Shown here: piece after piece, positions 1-8,200 of the stretch | How positions within the stretch are numbered: position 1 is the stretch's first letter | Layout: the number at the start of each line of letters is the position of its first letter | Assembly (NCBI GenBank): GCA_003427395.1 | Contig: BFEA01000744.1 | Coordinates: 318,943-367,286 of the forward strand | Reading direction: 5' to 3' | DNA from: Chara braunii | Taxonomy: Eukaryota > Streptophyta > Charophyceae > Charales > Characeae | Length of the DNA: 48,344 nucleotides | Notes under the pieces: generated by a model | Database searches by the model: none | Told to the model about the DNA's origin: nothing | What the model saw: only the letters and a program-made list of their open reading frames with translations | Translations under genes and position numbers: made by a program

Positions 1-230
1 TTTTTTTTTTTTTTTTTTTTTGAATGGGGGGGTACTCCCCGACGCCCGAACCCCCCCCAGCGCATTCACCCCCTCAACATCCCCCCGGAAGACCACGTAC
101 GTGGGGTCCAAAGTCCGTACGTACGGGCCGTATGGGTGGATGGAGGCCCGTACGTACGGTCGTACGGGAGTGCGCACGGCCCGTATACGTACGGCCGTAT
201 ACACAGCTCCAGCCTAGAAAGTAAGAAAGT
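1..230. repeat. T-run followed by CGTACG-rich repeat
   Basis: The window opens in a T homopolymer (1-21). From about 100 to 215 the sequence is built of CGTACG/GTACGTACGG motifs with short CGTAC palindromes. The same motif forms the ends of the (TA)n-flanked elements at 11.4, 17.5, 45.3 and 46.2 kb, so this is probably a broken copy of that family or a relative. The open frames rich in Arg, Thr, Tyr and Gly here are by-products of the motif. Confidence 0.45.
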
Positions 231-788
231 GCCTGAAAGTCTTTGAAAAAAATTAAGTCAACCACTAGGCGGCTGTGGAGGCTGCCACTGGCCGAAAAAA
301 ACTTGCCCCGCCCGCGCGCGAAATTGCGCTGGGCCCGCCTGGCGCCCAACCGGGTGACCCAACCGGCCGGGCCGCCCGGGAGCCCTATCGGACGAAGGCC
401 AGGCTATCGGGCGGTCCGGATTTTAACACAGCTTGTTAATGGATTGAACAAGATTCAAGCTGGAGAAATGGTCAAATTTTCTAGTGTTCTGTTAAATGAA
501 TGGCACTGACTCTAGAAAAAGAGAGTATAACAGCTATCAACAGGAGCCGAGACTTGGCAAACTCGAGTATTTCATCACCTTCAATTGGTATCTTGTCAAT
601 TGAAGGCCTCGTAATAGAATCCAACACCATCGTAATGCAACAGAGTTACACACAGAAGCCGTCGCACTGAATCTAGAAATTGAGAGTATATTAGTTTAAC
701 AGCCATAGGCCTCACACTTTTCATGGGAATAAAAAATGCTCATTCTTCGGTAAAAATGAAAAGTGCTTTTTTTAATAAATAATAACTT

Positions 789-790
<2 letters not shown>
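231..790. other. No gene identified
   Basis: A GC-rich block (about 285-420, with runs of GCCGGGC and CGCGCG) is followed by ordinary sequence. I see no domain, RNA gene or terminal repeat. The motif CTGACTCTAGAAA...GAGAGTATA near 505-530 recurs in altered form near 667-695, which hints at an old duplication. Confidence 0.4.

Positions 791-849
<59 letters not shown>
791..849. repeat. (AC)n microsatellite 1
   Basis: About 29 uninterrupted AC units. It directly precedes the 213-bp hammerhead-bearing unit, so it may be the target-site copy on the left of that insertion. Confidence 0.97.
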
Positions 850-852
<3 letters not shown>

Positions 853-1061
853 CGGCAGTCTGCTAGGATTGCAAGGTTGGTGTGAGGGAAGTCAACCACT
901 TTTCTCTCTCAGGGGTATCGCTAACTCTGGGCGAGTCCTTATCCATCAGTCGAATGCATCCTGGGCAGACTGTCGGGGTTCAACCTCCTGATGAGTCGGT
1001 GAAAGTCCGACGAAACAGTCTGGTGCAGTCATGCTTTTTCTGAGTGTATAGCGAATATGAC

Positions 1062-1062
<1 letters not shown>
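850..1062 (+). mobile_element. Short hammerhead-bearing unit between (AC)n tracts
   Basis: This 213-bp non-coding unit lies exactly between two (AC)n tracts and contains a complete hammerhead motif at 966-1022. Its last part, from the ribozyme core through AGCGAATATGACAAC to the following (AC)n, is repeated with few changes at 3063-3143. Hammerheads in terminal repeats are known from Penelope-like elements and plant retrozymes. From memory, green-algal Penelope-like (Chlamys) elements prefer (CA)n targets. I infer a non-autonomous or 5'-truncated copy of such an element. No reverse transcriptase is encoded within the unit. Confidence 0.6.
966..1022 (+). ncRNA. Type III hammerhead ribozyme
   Basis: All invariant parts are present. 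The core box CTGATGA lies at 988-994, stem II is GTCGG (995-999) pairing with CCGAC (1007-1011) around loop TGAAAGT, and GAAA is at 1012-1015. Stem III is CAGACTGT (966-973) pairing perfectly with ACAGTCTG (1015-1022), so U973/A1015 form the expected 16.1/15.1 pair. The cleavage triplet is GTC, with predicted cleavage after C974. Stem I (975-987) closes with GGGGT/ACCTC, four Watson-Crick pairs plus one G-U, and a 3-nt loop. Stems I and II are closed and stem III is open, which is type III topology. The short stem I loop suggests a minimal ribozyme without strong loop-loop contacts. Self-cleavage is inferred, not shown. Confidence 0.9.

Positions 1063-1115
<53 letters not shown>
1063..1115. 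repeat. (AC)n microsatellite 2
   Basis: About 26 AC units immediately after the run-in AGCGAATATGACA that follows the hammerhead. Confidence 0.97.
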
Positions 1116-1118
<3 letters not shown>

Positions 1119-1362
1119 GTCACTTCAGTGCTCTTACCTTTGCAGATGATTCATGGACCCTATGGGAGGTGCACACAGTGGGAAATGTTAGCTCTTTCTA
1201 TCACCAAATGCTGGAGGATCACTCAGTCTGGCTCGTCCATCAGGAACAGTATGTCGATGAGCACTTGCAAGCACTGCACCCCCCGGAGAGCAGTCTGGCT
1301 GATTCTACCACAAACAGTGAAAGGACCTCTCCACAGGATGATGGCTGTGCCCTCCCGTTGTG

Positions 1363-2392
1363 TTGTCGCACAGGTGCAGTTCGGTTGACATGTACACGTT
1401 ATAGTCTCTGCTCCAAACACTACGAAGGGATGGTCGCTGCTAGCCTCTCACACGAAAATTGCGATCCCCTGTCCTGTGCTCACCCCCCCCCCCCCTGATT
1501 ACTTGCCCAGCATGCCGTTGTGGCCTTGATCTGCCATTCTTAAATAACTGTGCACGTCATCCTTCCATACTAATGACATGTCAGCAACATGCCATGTGTC
1601 GTCAATGCTTCCAGGAAGCTGTCATTAAAAGTATGTGTCTTTACTGCGTGGACTATCCCCGGTGCCATCACCCTCCATATCCTCTCCTAGCATGTCCCAC
1701 ATGCGGTGTTGGGCATACACCTACGGCAACCGCTGACGGATCTCCCTCTTTCTTGCCAGATGAACGACGGACACAGCAGTCCGAGGAGGAAAATAGACTT
1801 CTATATGAACCACCGGCAGAGCGATGTGCTCATAGTTTATCGCCACCAGGGTGAGATGTTGTGGATCAAATCCCGCAGCAGCTGAACGCCCTTGTGTTGG
1901 ACCGATCCTCCCTGTGGTCGTCTGCCCATAGAGAAGGAATACATACTGAGGAAGCCGAAGAAAGATGCTCCATGCCGCTTCGTGATGACCCGCCGGAGAT
2001 TCAACTAACATGTGGTTCGTATGCCTTGTGCCGTGATGATTATGAAGGGATAGTCCATGCGATTTTTTTGCTTCCATACGTACGATGACAGTCAGTACTG
2101 CACTCATGTACGGCACCACGACATGTCATGTCCAATTTGTAGACAGGGGCTGGAACGGCAATGCCTCTATGATCGAGGTCGACGTGCCTCTGTGTTCCTA
2201 GCATGTAGGAGCCACGTCGCCTGTGACATCTGTCTGTGCCATGCCATTTGATGCAGCAACTGTGACTGCGAAAATTGGATGCAGTGCTTCCATAGCCCAC
2301 ACCCGAACCGGTCCTGTCCGGTCTGTAGGGGAGGCCACTCGCCATACCGGTCCTGTCCGGTCTGTAGGGGAGGCCACTCGCCATAGTTTTTT
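1363..2392 (+). pseudogene. Degraded gene with repeated RING-type zinc-finger modules
   Basis: Two RING-HC-like modules are readable on the plus strand. Module 1 has CPAC (1504-1515), 21 residues, C-x2-H-x2-C-x2-C (1579-1608), 28 residues and CPTC (1693-1704). Module 2 has CPIC (2129-2140), 21 residues, C-x2-H-x2-C-x2-C (2204-2233), 27 residues and CPVC (2315-2326). Each is preceded by a variant module with LTC-x2-Y-x2-C and a YEG motif (about 1385-1430 and 2005-2050). The pair therefore looks duplicated with a period near 620 bp. RING fingers bind two zinc ions and usually act in E3 ubiquitin ligases; the substrate is unknown. The gene is broken: the frame changes across a C13 tract near 1484-1496, TGA stops it at 1855-1857, the frame shifts again between about 2035 and 2125, and TGA lies at 2249-2251. 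It may be host-derived or element cargo. I do not recognise the family. Confidence 0.62.
2308..2385 (+). repeat. 39-bp in-frame tandem duplication of the last CPVC motif
   Basis: Two identical 39-bp units (2308-2346 and 2347-2385) each encode 13 residues containing SCPVCRGGH, the last zinc-binding pair of the RING module. The period is a multiple of three, so the frame is kept. A stop codon (TAG) follows the second copy. Confidence 0.92.
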
Positions 2393-3026
2393 TTTGCTAG
2401 AGTAGTCTGTTTCAGCGGTGAATATTTAGAAATCTGTGAAGCTCCTCATACACTTCTGCCCCGCTCTTTGCATGTCATACTCTATCCTGCCCTCCACATA
2501 TTTCTTTCCTTCCCGTTGCCCCTATAGAACTCCGCCTTCTATCCCTTACGCTCCACCCTCCCCTCCACTCCCTTTGTGCTACTAATGGTTAAGAGAACAG
2601 ACGATATGAGGATCAGAAATGAAATGAACGGAAGTATGAAGATGAAGGACGTACACAAAGACTGTATAAGCTGAAGATCTGAAGTGAAATGAACAGGAGT
2701 CTGAAGGTCTGAAGAGAAATGCACAGGAGCATACCTTCCCTTTTACTCGTGCCTCCTGAAATAACGTGCAAGTGGGCCATGAAGGCACACGGGAATGTGG
2801 GCAGCTGCCAGCCTGCCGCTCAACCACAATCAACGTGGGCAGCGTTGTGCGTAAGAGGCACAGTAAAAGAGGAGCTGCAAGAACAATGAAAGGGGTACAC
2901 CAAGGACAACCAAAAAACTGTCTAATTATAAAATTGCTTTAATATGTTGGACATCTCAAATGCTCTTGTTGTCTGCAGTAGGACAAAGACTGCTTTGATT
3001 CTGAATCTATTCATCTGGGTGGAATT
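2393..3026. other. No gene; degenerate ~30-bp repeat
   Basis: No coding similarity. Between 2611 and 2732 there are about three imperfect copies of a purine-rich unit around GAAATGAACAGGAGTCTGAA. The rest is unremarkable and leads into the second hammerhead. Confidence 0.4.
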
Positions 3027-3098
3027 GGGGCTGTTGTGGGGAAAATCTAAAACACGCCCCTACTGACGAGTCGGTGAAAGTCCGACGAAACAGTCTGG
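3027..3098 (+). ncRNA. Hammerhead ribozyme, second copy, partly decayed
   Basis: The catalytic half is intact: CTGACGA (3063-3069, with C at the variable position 7), stem II GTCGG/CCGAC with the same TGAAAGT loop as the first copy, and GAAA (3087-3090). The 3' arm ACAGTCT can still pair with GGGCTGT upstream (3028-3034), using G-U pairs, which would leave GTT as cleavage triplet. Stem I keeps GGGG/CCCC (3038-3041 and 3057-3060), but the two positions next to the core (GT against TA) are mismatched and its loop is longer. Weak or no activity is expected. After the core, the run-in to (AC)n matches that of the first copy. Confidence 0.72.
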
Positions 3099-3143
3099 CA
3101 CAGTCGTGCTTTTTTTTAGTGTACACTGTATAGCGAATATGAC

Positions 3144-3203
<60 letters not shown>
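3144..3203. repeat. (AC)n microsatellite 3
   Basis: About 30 AC units directly after AGCGAATATGACA, as in microsatellite 2. Confidence 0.97.
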
Positions 3204-3206
<3 letters not shown>

Positions 3207-3614
3207 GGGCAACATGAAGACAATGTGTTTTGATCTTTCCCATTGTGCCTTCTGGGGGAGACCCGGCTTAATTGCATTCCATTACGAATATTTTTCTTCA
3301 CAAGTCAAATCAGAAATTATCATAACTGGCTACACCACAGCAGAGTTACACACACAGCACTTTTTTTAAACAAATAATGTAATTGAAAAAAAAAAAAAAA
3401 AAACGTCGATGCAATCAGGATGTGACCACAATGAGTTTTGAATCTTCTGATCATATTTCCATGGCTTTTTTCCGGCGGAGACCTGCCATCCACTATTGTT
3501 AACTTTGCAACTTGTCTTGACTGCGTTTCAAAAAAGCTCCAGTGGGCTGCTGTGAAATTGTGGGAATCATTGCTACGGAATGCCAAGAGGATTTTATTTG
3601 TGTGTGAGTTCCGT
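3204..3614. other. No gene identified
   Basis: Non-coding, with an A17 tract near 3387-3403 that could be the tail of an old retroposed copy. Nothing else is recognisable. Confidence 0.35.
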
Positions 3615-4088
3615 TTTTCGATTTGTGCGCATCATCCTTGTGCAGGGGCCATGCTAATCTCTTCTTTTTCTTTTTTTTCTTTTTTTTTCTTCTTTTAACA
3701 TCCCGTGGGCCGTATTATCCAAGGTGTTAAGAGCAGCCCCAGATAGCACCTCCCCCAGATTGCTTCTTTCTATTGGTGGGGAGTTGCACCTGGGGGAAAC
3801 CAGGTCTAGCGCCCCATGAAGAAGTACACATACAAATCTACTGGGGCCATACCCGGTTTCAGCCATCGGGAATCCTGAGCTGAGGGTGGTAAATCCCCCT
3901 CCTGGGGGACAGTGCGGCCATGGGAAGGGAATCCTGAGCTGAGGGTCGTAACCCCCCTCCTGGGGGACAGTCGGGGTCTTCCTGGGGGCCACCAGAGATC
4001 TGTCACACCTTCATCCCTTCCCCAGTTCACAATTGCTAATCTTATTCCTCAGTGTCGTTCCAATTTTAACGGATGTCCGGAAGGCCAG
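3615..4088 (-). pseudogene. U6 snRNA copy split by an insertion
   Basis: Read on the minus strand, 4088-4034 matches the 5' half of U6 (GACATCCG, AAAATTGGAACGA, then AAGATTAGCA). After about 373 bp of foreign sequence, 3661-3615 continues with the 3' half: AGATTAGCATGGCCCCTGC, then AAGGATGA and GCACAAATCG. The split lies just after the ACAGAGA-region equivalent, in GATTAGCA. U6 is the catalytic snRNA of the spliceosome. This copy has several substitutions and cannot be functional. Confidence 0.87.
3661..4033 (-). mobile_element. Retroposon inserted in the U6 copy
   Basis: On the minus strand the insert ends in an A-rich tail (AAAAAGAAAAAAAAAG pattern, 3661-3695) and is flanked by the direct repeat TGCTAATCT (about 3653-3661 and 4034-4042). 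That is the pattern expected of target-primed reverse transcription. Its body contains the family signature CTCCCCACCAATAGA (about 3768-3785 on the plus strand as TCTATTGGTGGGGAG), found at about six other places here. It also has two copies of a 59-bp unit (3871-3929 and 3930-3988) with CCCCCAGGAGGGGG-type palindromes. Close to the tail, GCTCTTAACACC matches part of the 3' end of the LINE at 31.7 kb, so it is probably a truncated LINE or a SINE using that LINE's end. Confidence 0.75.
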
Positions 4089-4659
4089 AGTGGCAACAGG
4101 GTTAGTACCTTTTCGAATCCGAACTTCGGGTTTTGGCGCAGCCTGCTGCTCCTGGGGTTACCCCCAACCCCTTCCGCCCCTCTTCCCGAGTTTCATGCCT
4201 GCTACTTTATCTATTCGACCCAAGGTAAGTTCTTTTGGGGGGAAACCTCAGAGTTTTGGGTATGCCTCTTATATTGCTGAGGCTCCGATGTTATCAGTGG
4301 GTAGCAGCACCTGGCCACAACCAGGGTCAGTGCCCCAGAGACGAAACAGAGGTACCAAAATTGGCAGGCACTTGCAGACCTCTTCGACCCACACTCCAAG
4401 GTGCGAAAGCAAAACCCTCTTTCCTACTCTCTCAGCCTACTCAGCGATCGCTAAATTGCTCAGGTGTCCCAAGCGACTCTATAACACAACTAAGATCAAC
4501 GGTTCCCAGATCGGCAGGGGGAAGGAACCTGGGAGGTTTGCGATTGGTCTCAAGGACTATGCCTCCTCCCATTTCGTCTTTGTCCCGACACATCAACTGT
4601 GGGTACTTCTCTCGTCTTGAGCTAGCCCATCACAGTCTCTGCCCCCAAGCCATTTGTCC
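4089..4659. other. Unrecognised open frames; divergent retroposon signature
   Basis: Two overlapping plus-strand open frames (4033-4620 and 4235-4801) are long for this window. They show no motif, have uneven composition, and run through U6-derived and inverted-repeat sequence, so I do not call them genes. At 4281-4345 the sequence GTGGGTAGCAGCACCTGG followed by an ACCAGGGTCAGTGCCCCA-like stretch is a divergent minus-strand copy of the retroposon signature. Confidence 0.4.
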
Positions 4660-4792
4660 ATTAAGCCACCAGTACATCCAGCTATTGGCCGCGGGCCCTT
4701 TTCAGAGGCCGCCCGTCGTCGATTGGATTTATCTATGGCGCTGGGTTTTCGTAGGCGACAAGTTTCTTTGGGGGCCTGTACTGGCGGTTTCA
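4660..4792. mobile_element. Small inverted-repeat element (TTAAACCACCAGTAC family)
   Basis: The left end TTAAGCCACCAGTAC and the right end GTACTGGCGGTTTCAA are inverted copies of each other. Inside are GGCCGCGGGCCC and CGTCGATTGGATTTATC, also seen at 27.3 and 34.3 kb. At about 133 bp and without coding sequence this is a MITE-like element. Confidence 0.78.
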
Positions 4793-5640
4793 AGTCCATG
4801 ATAAGGCACTCTTGCATGTTCTTGACGAGTCGATGTTATCTTAGCTCTTGAGAATCCCTTCCCATCGTTTCCTGATTCCCCCTGTGGCTTTCTCTACCGT
4901 CTTCTCCGGAATAGAACATATGGTCACTATGCCTGTATGTGGGGCAACTTTCAGTCTGGATACAGCAATAATTACGGTGCATTCTATTCGGGGGTAAGAT
5001 GGTCGTTTGATCTGCTTCTTCCATCACCCTTACACAAGTCTGCACCCCATTGGCCCATGCCATTCTTTCTTTTTTTTTTCTTTCTTTTTTTCTTTTTTTT
5101 TTTGCCTACCTTGAAAATGTGTTGTTGATGGAACAGGTGGTCTTTGGGGGTTGTCAGGGTGCGGTCTAGGAGATGGGGCTTTCCTGTTCCAACTCCATTT
5201 TATGGCCCCAAAATTCTCCTCTGTAGCATGTCCCACAATCTTTTTGAATCATTCGTGCCCTTGGACAGAGGAGGAAGAGGAACTGGTTTTGTGGACGCAT
5301 GGTCCACTGTACGAGTGTCCAACTCAAAAACATAGGCTCGCATCTGTCAATGCCGGCTAGGGCGAAATCGGAACTGGTTTTGTGGGCGATCCCACTCAAT
5401 TGGGTACTAGCTCTTGAACAGGGCTCATAAATCAGAAACGCGTCAGAAACGGTGATTTTGTGGTACTAACCTCCCCTCTCCCTCTCTCCACACACACACA
5501 CACAGAAAAAAAAAAAAAAAAAAAATAAAGATTTCTCTCTTCCTATTTCAATTATTCATCGATAAGGTCAACCAGATGAATTCTATGGAAGCAGTGCTGA
5601 AAGCCTTTGAGTTGGCCCTTCCAGGGGATATGCGGTTGAA
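4793..5640. other. No gene; simple-sequence tracts
   Basis: A pyrimidine tract (5066-5103), a short (CA)n (5488-5504) followed by A21 (5506-5526), and no recognised coding sequence. No hammerhead motif accompanies this (CA)n. Confidence 0.45.
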
Positions 5641-6008
5641 CTTAAACCACCAGTACTTCCTAAAGTCCTGCTTGTTAAACCACCAGTACCTGGCCCAGCT
5701 ATCGGCCGCGGCGCTTCCCGTATACGCGCCGCGCCATTTGGGCTTCAGCCTGCCGGACCGCATTGGCTGGAGGCNGCAGGCAAAACGAAAAAGAAAATTG
5801 CGACGGCGGTTCGGCAGGACTTGGCGCGCAGCGTGCTGGGAGGCTTGGATTCAATAGCTGAGCGAGGTACTGGTGGTTTAACAAGCCATGATTTTAGGAA
5901 ACGTATGGGACACTAGAGGGGCGCCCAAATTCATCTGAGTAGAAACATTTCGAGTCTAATTTTTTCCTCGGCCGATAGCTGGGCCAGGGGTACTGGTGGT
6001 TTAACAAG
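5641..6008. mobile_element. Nested or compound inverted-repeat element (TTAAACCACCAGTAC family)
   Basis: There are four copies of the terminal motif. TTAAACCACCAGTAC occurs at about 5644 and 5676, and GTACTGGTGGTTTAA at about 5867-5881 and 5994-6008. Inverted similarity continues outward from the inner pair: CCTAAAGTCCTGCTTG on the left against CAAGCCATGATTTTAGG on the right. CAGCTATCGGCCG at about 5698 pairs with CGGCCGATAGCTGGGCC at about 5970. The whole could fold into a long hairpin. One undetermined base lies at 5775. Confidence 0.8.
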
Positions 6009-6030
6009 GAACGACCGTTTACTTGGCTTG

Positions 6031-6185
6031 TAGATTTTTTTATTTTTATTTTTTGGATAAATGCTCCAGTCTATTCGTGGGGAGCAGCACGTGCTGGGAA
6101 CCAGGCCCAGCGTCCCATATAGAGTTGCACAAGTCATTTGAGATGCCGGGGCCATTACCCCGCTTCGGCCGAGAATCAATCTGAG
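6031..6185 (-). mobile_element. Retroposon fragment (CACCAATAGA family)
   Basis: On the minus strand: CTCAGATTGATTCTC, a body ending CTCCCCACGAATAGACTGG, then GAGCATTTATCC and an A-rich tail (plus-strand T-rich 6033-6055). It aligns along its length with 3768-3885, including the GGGGCCAT...CCC segment, so both are copies of one element. Confidence 0.72.
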
Positions 6186-6299
6186 AACTATTGAAGAAAT
6201 TCAAGAGAATTGAAGGAGAGGCTAAAAAACTATGAATGACTACTCACCTCTTTCCGAATGCTCGGTACCCCTAGACTCCCAAACAAAACTCTCTAAAAC

Positions 6300-6905
6300 T
6301 GTCCAACAGTCTTATTCCCTGTCGAGCTCTCCCAGGCCTCACACCCCCACCTGGCTAGGTTACAGAGCGCTCTGGCCAGGGTCGTCCCAACAGCTACCCT
6401 CGGTTGTTGCTAGGAATGCCCACCCCAAAGCATGTCCGGGTCTCTCTACCAGGCCTCACGCTCCTGCAATCAGCAGGTTACAGGGCAACACCCCAGCACC
6501 GGCCAGCGTCGTTCTGGCATCGAACAACTGCAGATCCATGAACGTATCAGTATCAAACAGCCTAAAGCGAGTTGCTAGAAGTCCTCAGAATCCTAAAACA
6601 TTCTCTCTTTTTTTTAACAAAAATCAATGCTATTTGAGGTAAATTTGGGAGACTATCCACCAGCGAAAATTCCAGCAATTGTCTTCAAACACTCAGAAGC
6701 GCCACAGGGTCCTAACACCCTCGAAGTCCTCAGAAACTGTCTTATTCCCTACCAAGCTCTATCAAGCCTCTCCCCCCCGCTATAGGTTACAGGGCAAGGC
6801 GACTCACTCCGGCTCCGGCCAGCATCATCTTCGATAGGAACCCTTGATTGTCCCGTGAAATGTGCTCCCTAGGCATTCCCAGATCTCTCTACCAGGTCTC
6901 AAGCT
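6300..6905. repeat. Imperfect ~428-bp direct duplication
   Basis: CTTATTCCCTGTCGAGCTCT near 6310 recurs as CTTATTCCCTACCAAGCTCT near 6738. In both copies this is followed by CAGGCCTC-like and TAGGTTACAG motifs. The later shared words GTCCTCAGAA, GGCCAGC and TCTCTCTACCAGG also recur. The unit is unrecognised and no plausible protein comes from it. Confidence 0.55.
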
Positions 6906-7223
6906 AGAGTGCCCCTGGGAGCGTAGTGAAAGGTCATTCCGTGTGTGCCCCGGGCCGGGCTGATCGGAGCAAGAGTTGTTGGGGACGAAGAGGCCTGGGC
7001 TGTGTACGAACCACCAGTCCCAATCTGCTTCCTCCCCCTCCACTCGGCAGAATGGCTGTAGCCAAGTAGGCTTCGGCTCCCAATTTGGCATTGCACGGAC
7101 AGAGAGGGGTAAAGAATTACCCAGCAACTCGGTCTCGTCGAAGGACACAATCTTCTATGGTTGGGACAAGGACTTCGTTTCTTTTTATTTTTTTTCAACT
7201 GTTTGCCGCGTTGACGATGACGG
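6906..7223. other. No confirmed gene
   Basis: Lies upstream of the LINE remnant and may be older sequence of the same element. No RT motifs could be read. Confidence 0.3.
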
Positions 7224-7640
7224 TTGAACAGGAACTCCCCACTCAGTTGCGAAGAGTTGTCCAGATTTGCCTGGTTCTCCTATGCTCACCACATCCTCGT
7301 GTCTCGCCGGACCCTTCAATGGCAAGTTCTGCAAAGACGCCTGCCACGCTGGAGCACTGTCTTCTCATGTGCCCGACGGCCCTGCAGCTCTGGAGGTGGT
7401 TGGATGCAGCTGGGCAGAAGCTTACAGGCCTATTCTTCACTTTGAACACCAGACTCGTTCTTTTGGAAGAACGGCGGACTTTACCCGTGAATGGGGTCAG
7501 ATTGAACACGACTTATTCAAATATATTAGCCTGACAATGTTAATGTGTAAATTGGAGGAGGTATTCGAACGACGCAGGCAGGTCTCATCACGTCGTTCAG
7601 TGGGACCTGCAGGGAGACTTTTCAAAAAACAATAAAAACA
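7224..7640 (+). pseudogene. LINE ORF2 C-terminal fragment (RT zinc-binding domain)
   Basis: One frame reads RRTLQWQVLQRRLP (about 7305-7350). A second reads PATLEHCLLMCPTALQLWRW (about 7340-7400), the hallmark of the zf-RVT zinc-binding domain at the end of many non-LTR retrotransposon polyproteins (ET-x-EH-x2-x2-CP-x-A-x2-LW). The order is right but the frames differ, so an indel separates them. The first CxxC pair is not clear. After the motif the frame runs to a stop near 7535, and another frame carries a basic tail to 7635. No RT palm motifs lie upstream, so this is a 5'-truncated, frameshifted copy. Confidence 0.68.
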
Positions 7641-8138
7641 AAAGCAAGAAGCACGCCTTTGGCTTCATGCAAGCCAGAGGTGTAATCACAAAACCCATGA
7701 GAACTGACACCACTCAAACATGGAAAGAATTGAGGAAGGAACTCTAAAGAGATAAAATCGGCAAACTTGAACGTATGCTATCCAAAATTTTCGAAATATA
7801 TGGACAAATTCCCGAAAGCAATCGATGCACGTTGACAACGGAGGCATGATCTTTTGGGAAAATTGGATATTAGAGGAAAGCAGTTGGCACAGGCATCTGC
7901 CTAACTAGATGCTGACACCCTTGCTTGGAGATGCAACTAATGTCTTGACAGAGACTATCTGGAAGGCACCATTCTCCCTCAACCAGAAAGTCCATCTCTG
8001 ACCGACCACCCCCTTTCACGGTGTCACCCCATCTCATCCGTTGTGCACTTTCTTTTCTATTTATTTTTTTTTGGAGCTCAGGGCTTCCACTGAACAGGGT
8101 GATAAGACCATCTCCCTTAAGCATTGCCTGTTTTGAAG
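7641..8138. other. Probable LINE 3' flank, no gene
   Basis: A-rich just after the zf-RVT remnant (7625-7645), then unrecognised sequence. A T-rich tract lies at 8050-8072. Confidence 0.3.
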
Positions 8139-8200
8139 GCTCCATCTATTGGTGGGGAGTTGCACCAGATGGAAATCGGGTCCATCGCATGCACATTCTA
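8139..8200 (-). mobile_element. Retroposon fragment (CACCAATAGA family)
   Basis: The plus strand reads CTCCATCTATTGGTGGGGAG and then TTGCACCAGATGG-AAATCGGGTCCA, matching the signature at 3.77, 6.07 and 31.8 kb. Confidence 0.65.

Noticed and set aside
20-224. Overlapping plus-strand frames rich in Arg-Thr-Tyr-Gly
   Set aside because: They only translate the CGTACG repeat; the same peptides appear wherever that motif occurs.
696-1388. Frames with long Val-Cys or Thr-His repeats (also 3007-3369)
   Set aside because: Direct translation of (AC)n tracts.
4033-4801. Two overlapping frames of 195 and 188 codons
   Set aside because: No motif, and they run through U6-derived, retroposon and inverted-repeat sequence; chance openness is likelier.
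5488-5530. Fourth (CA)n as another hammerhead-unit end
   Set aside because: No hammerhead core or AGCGAATATGACA run-in precedes it.
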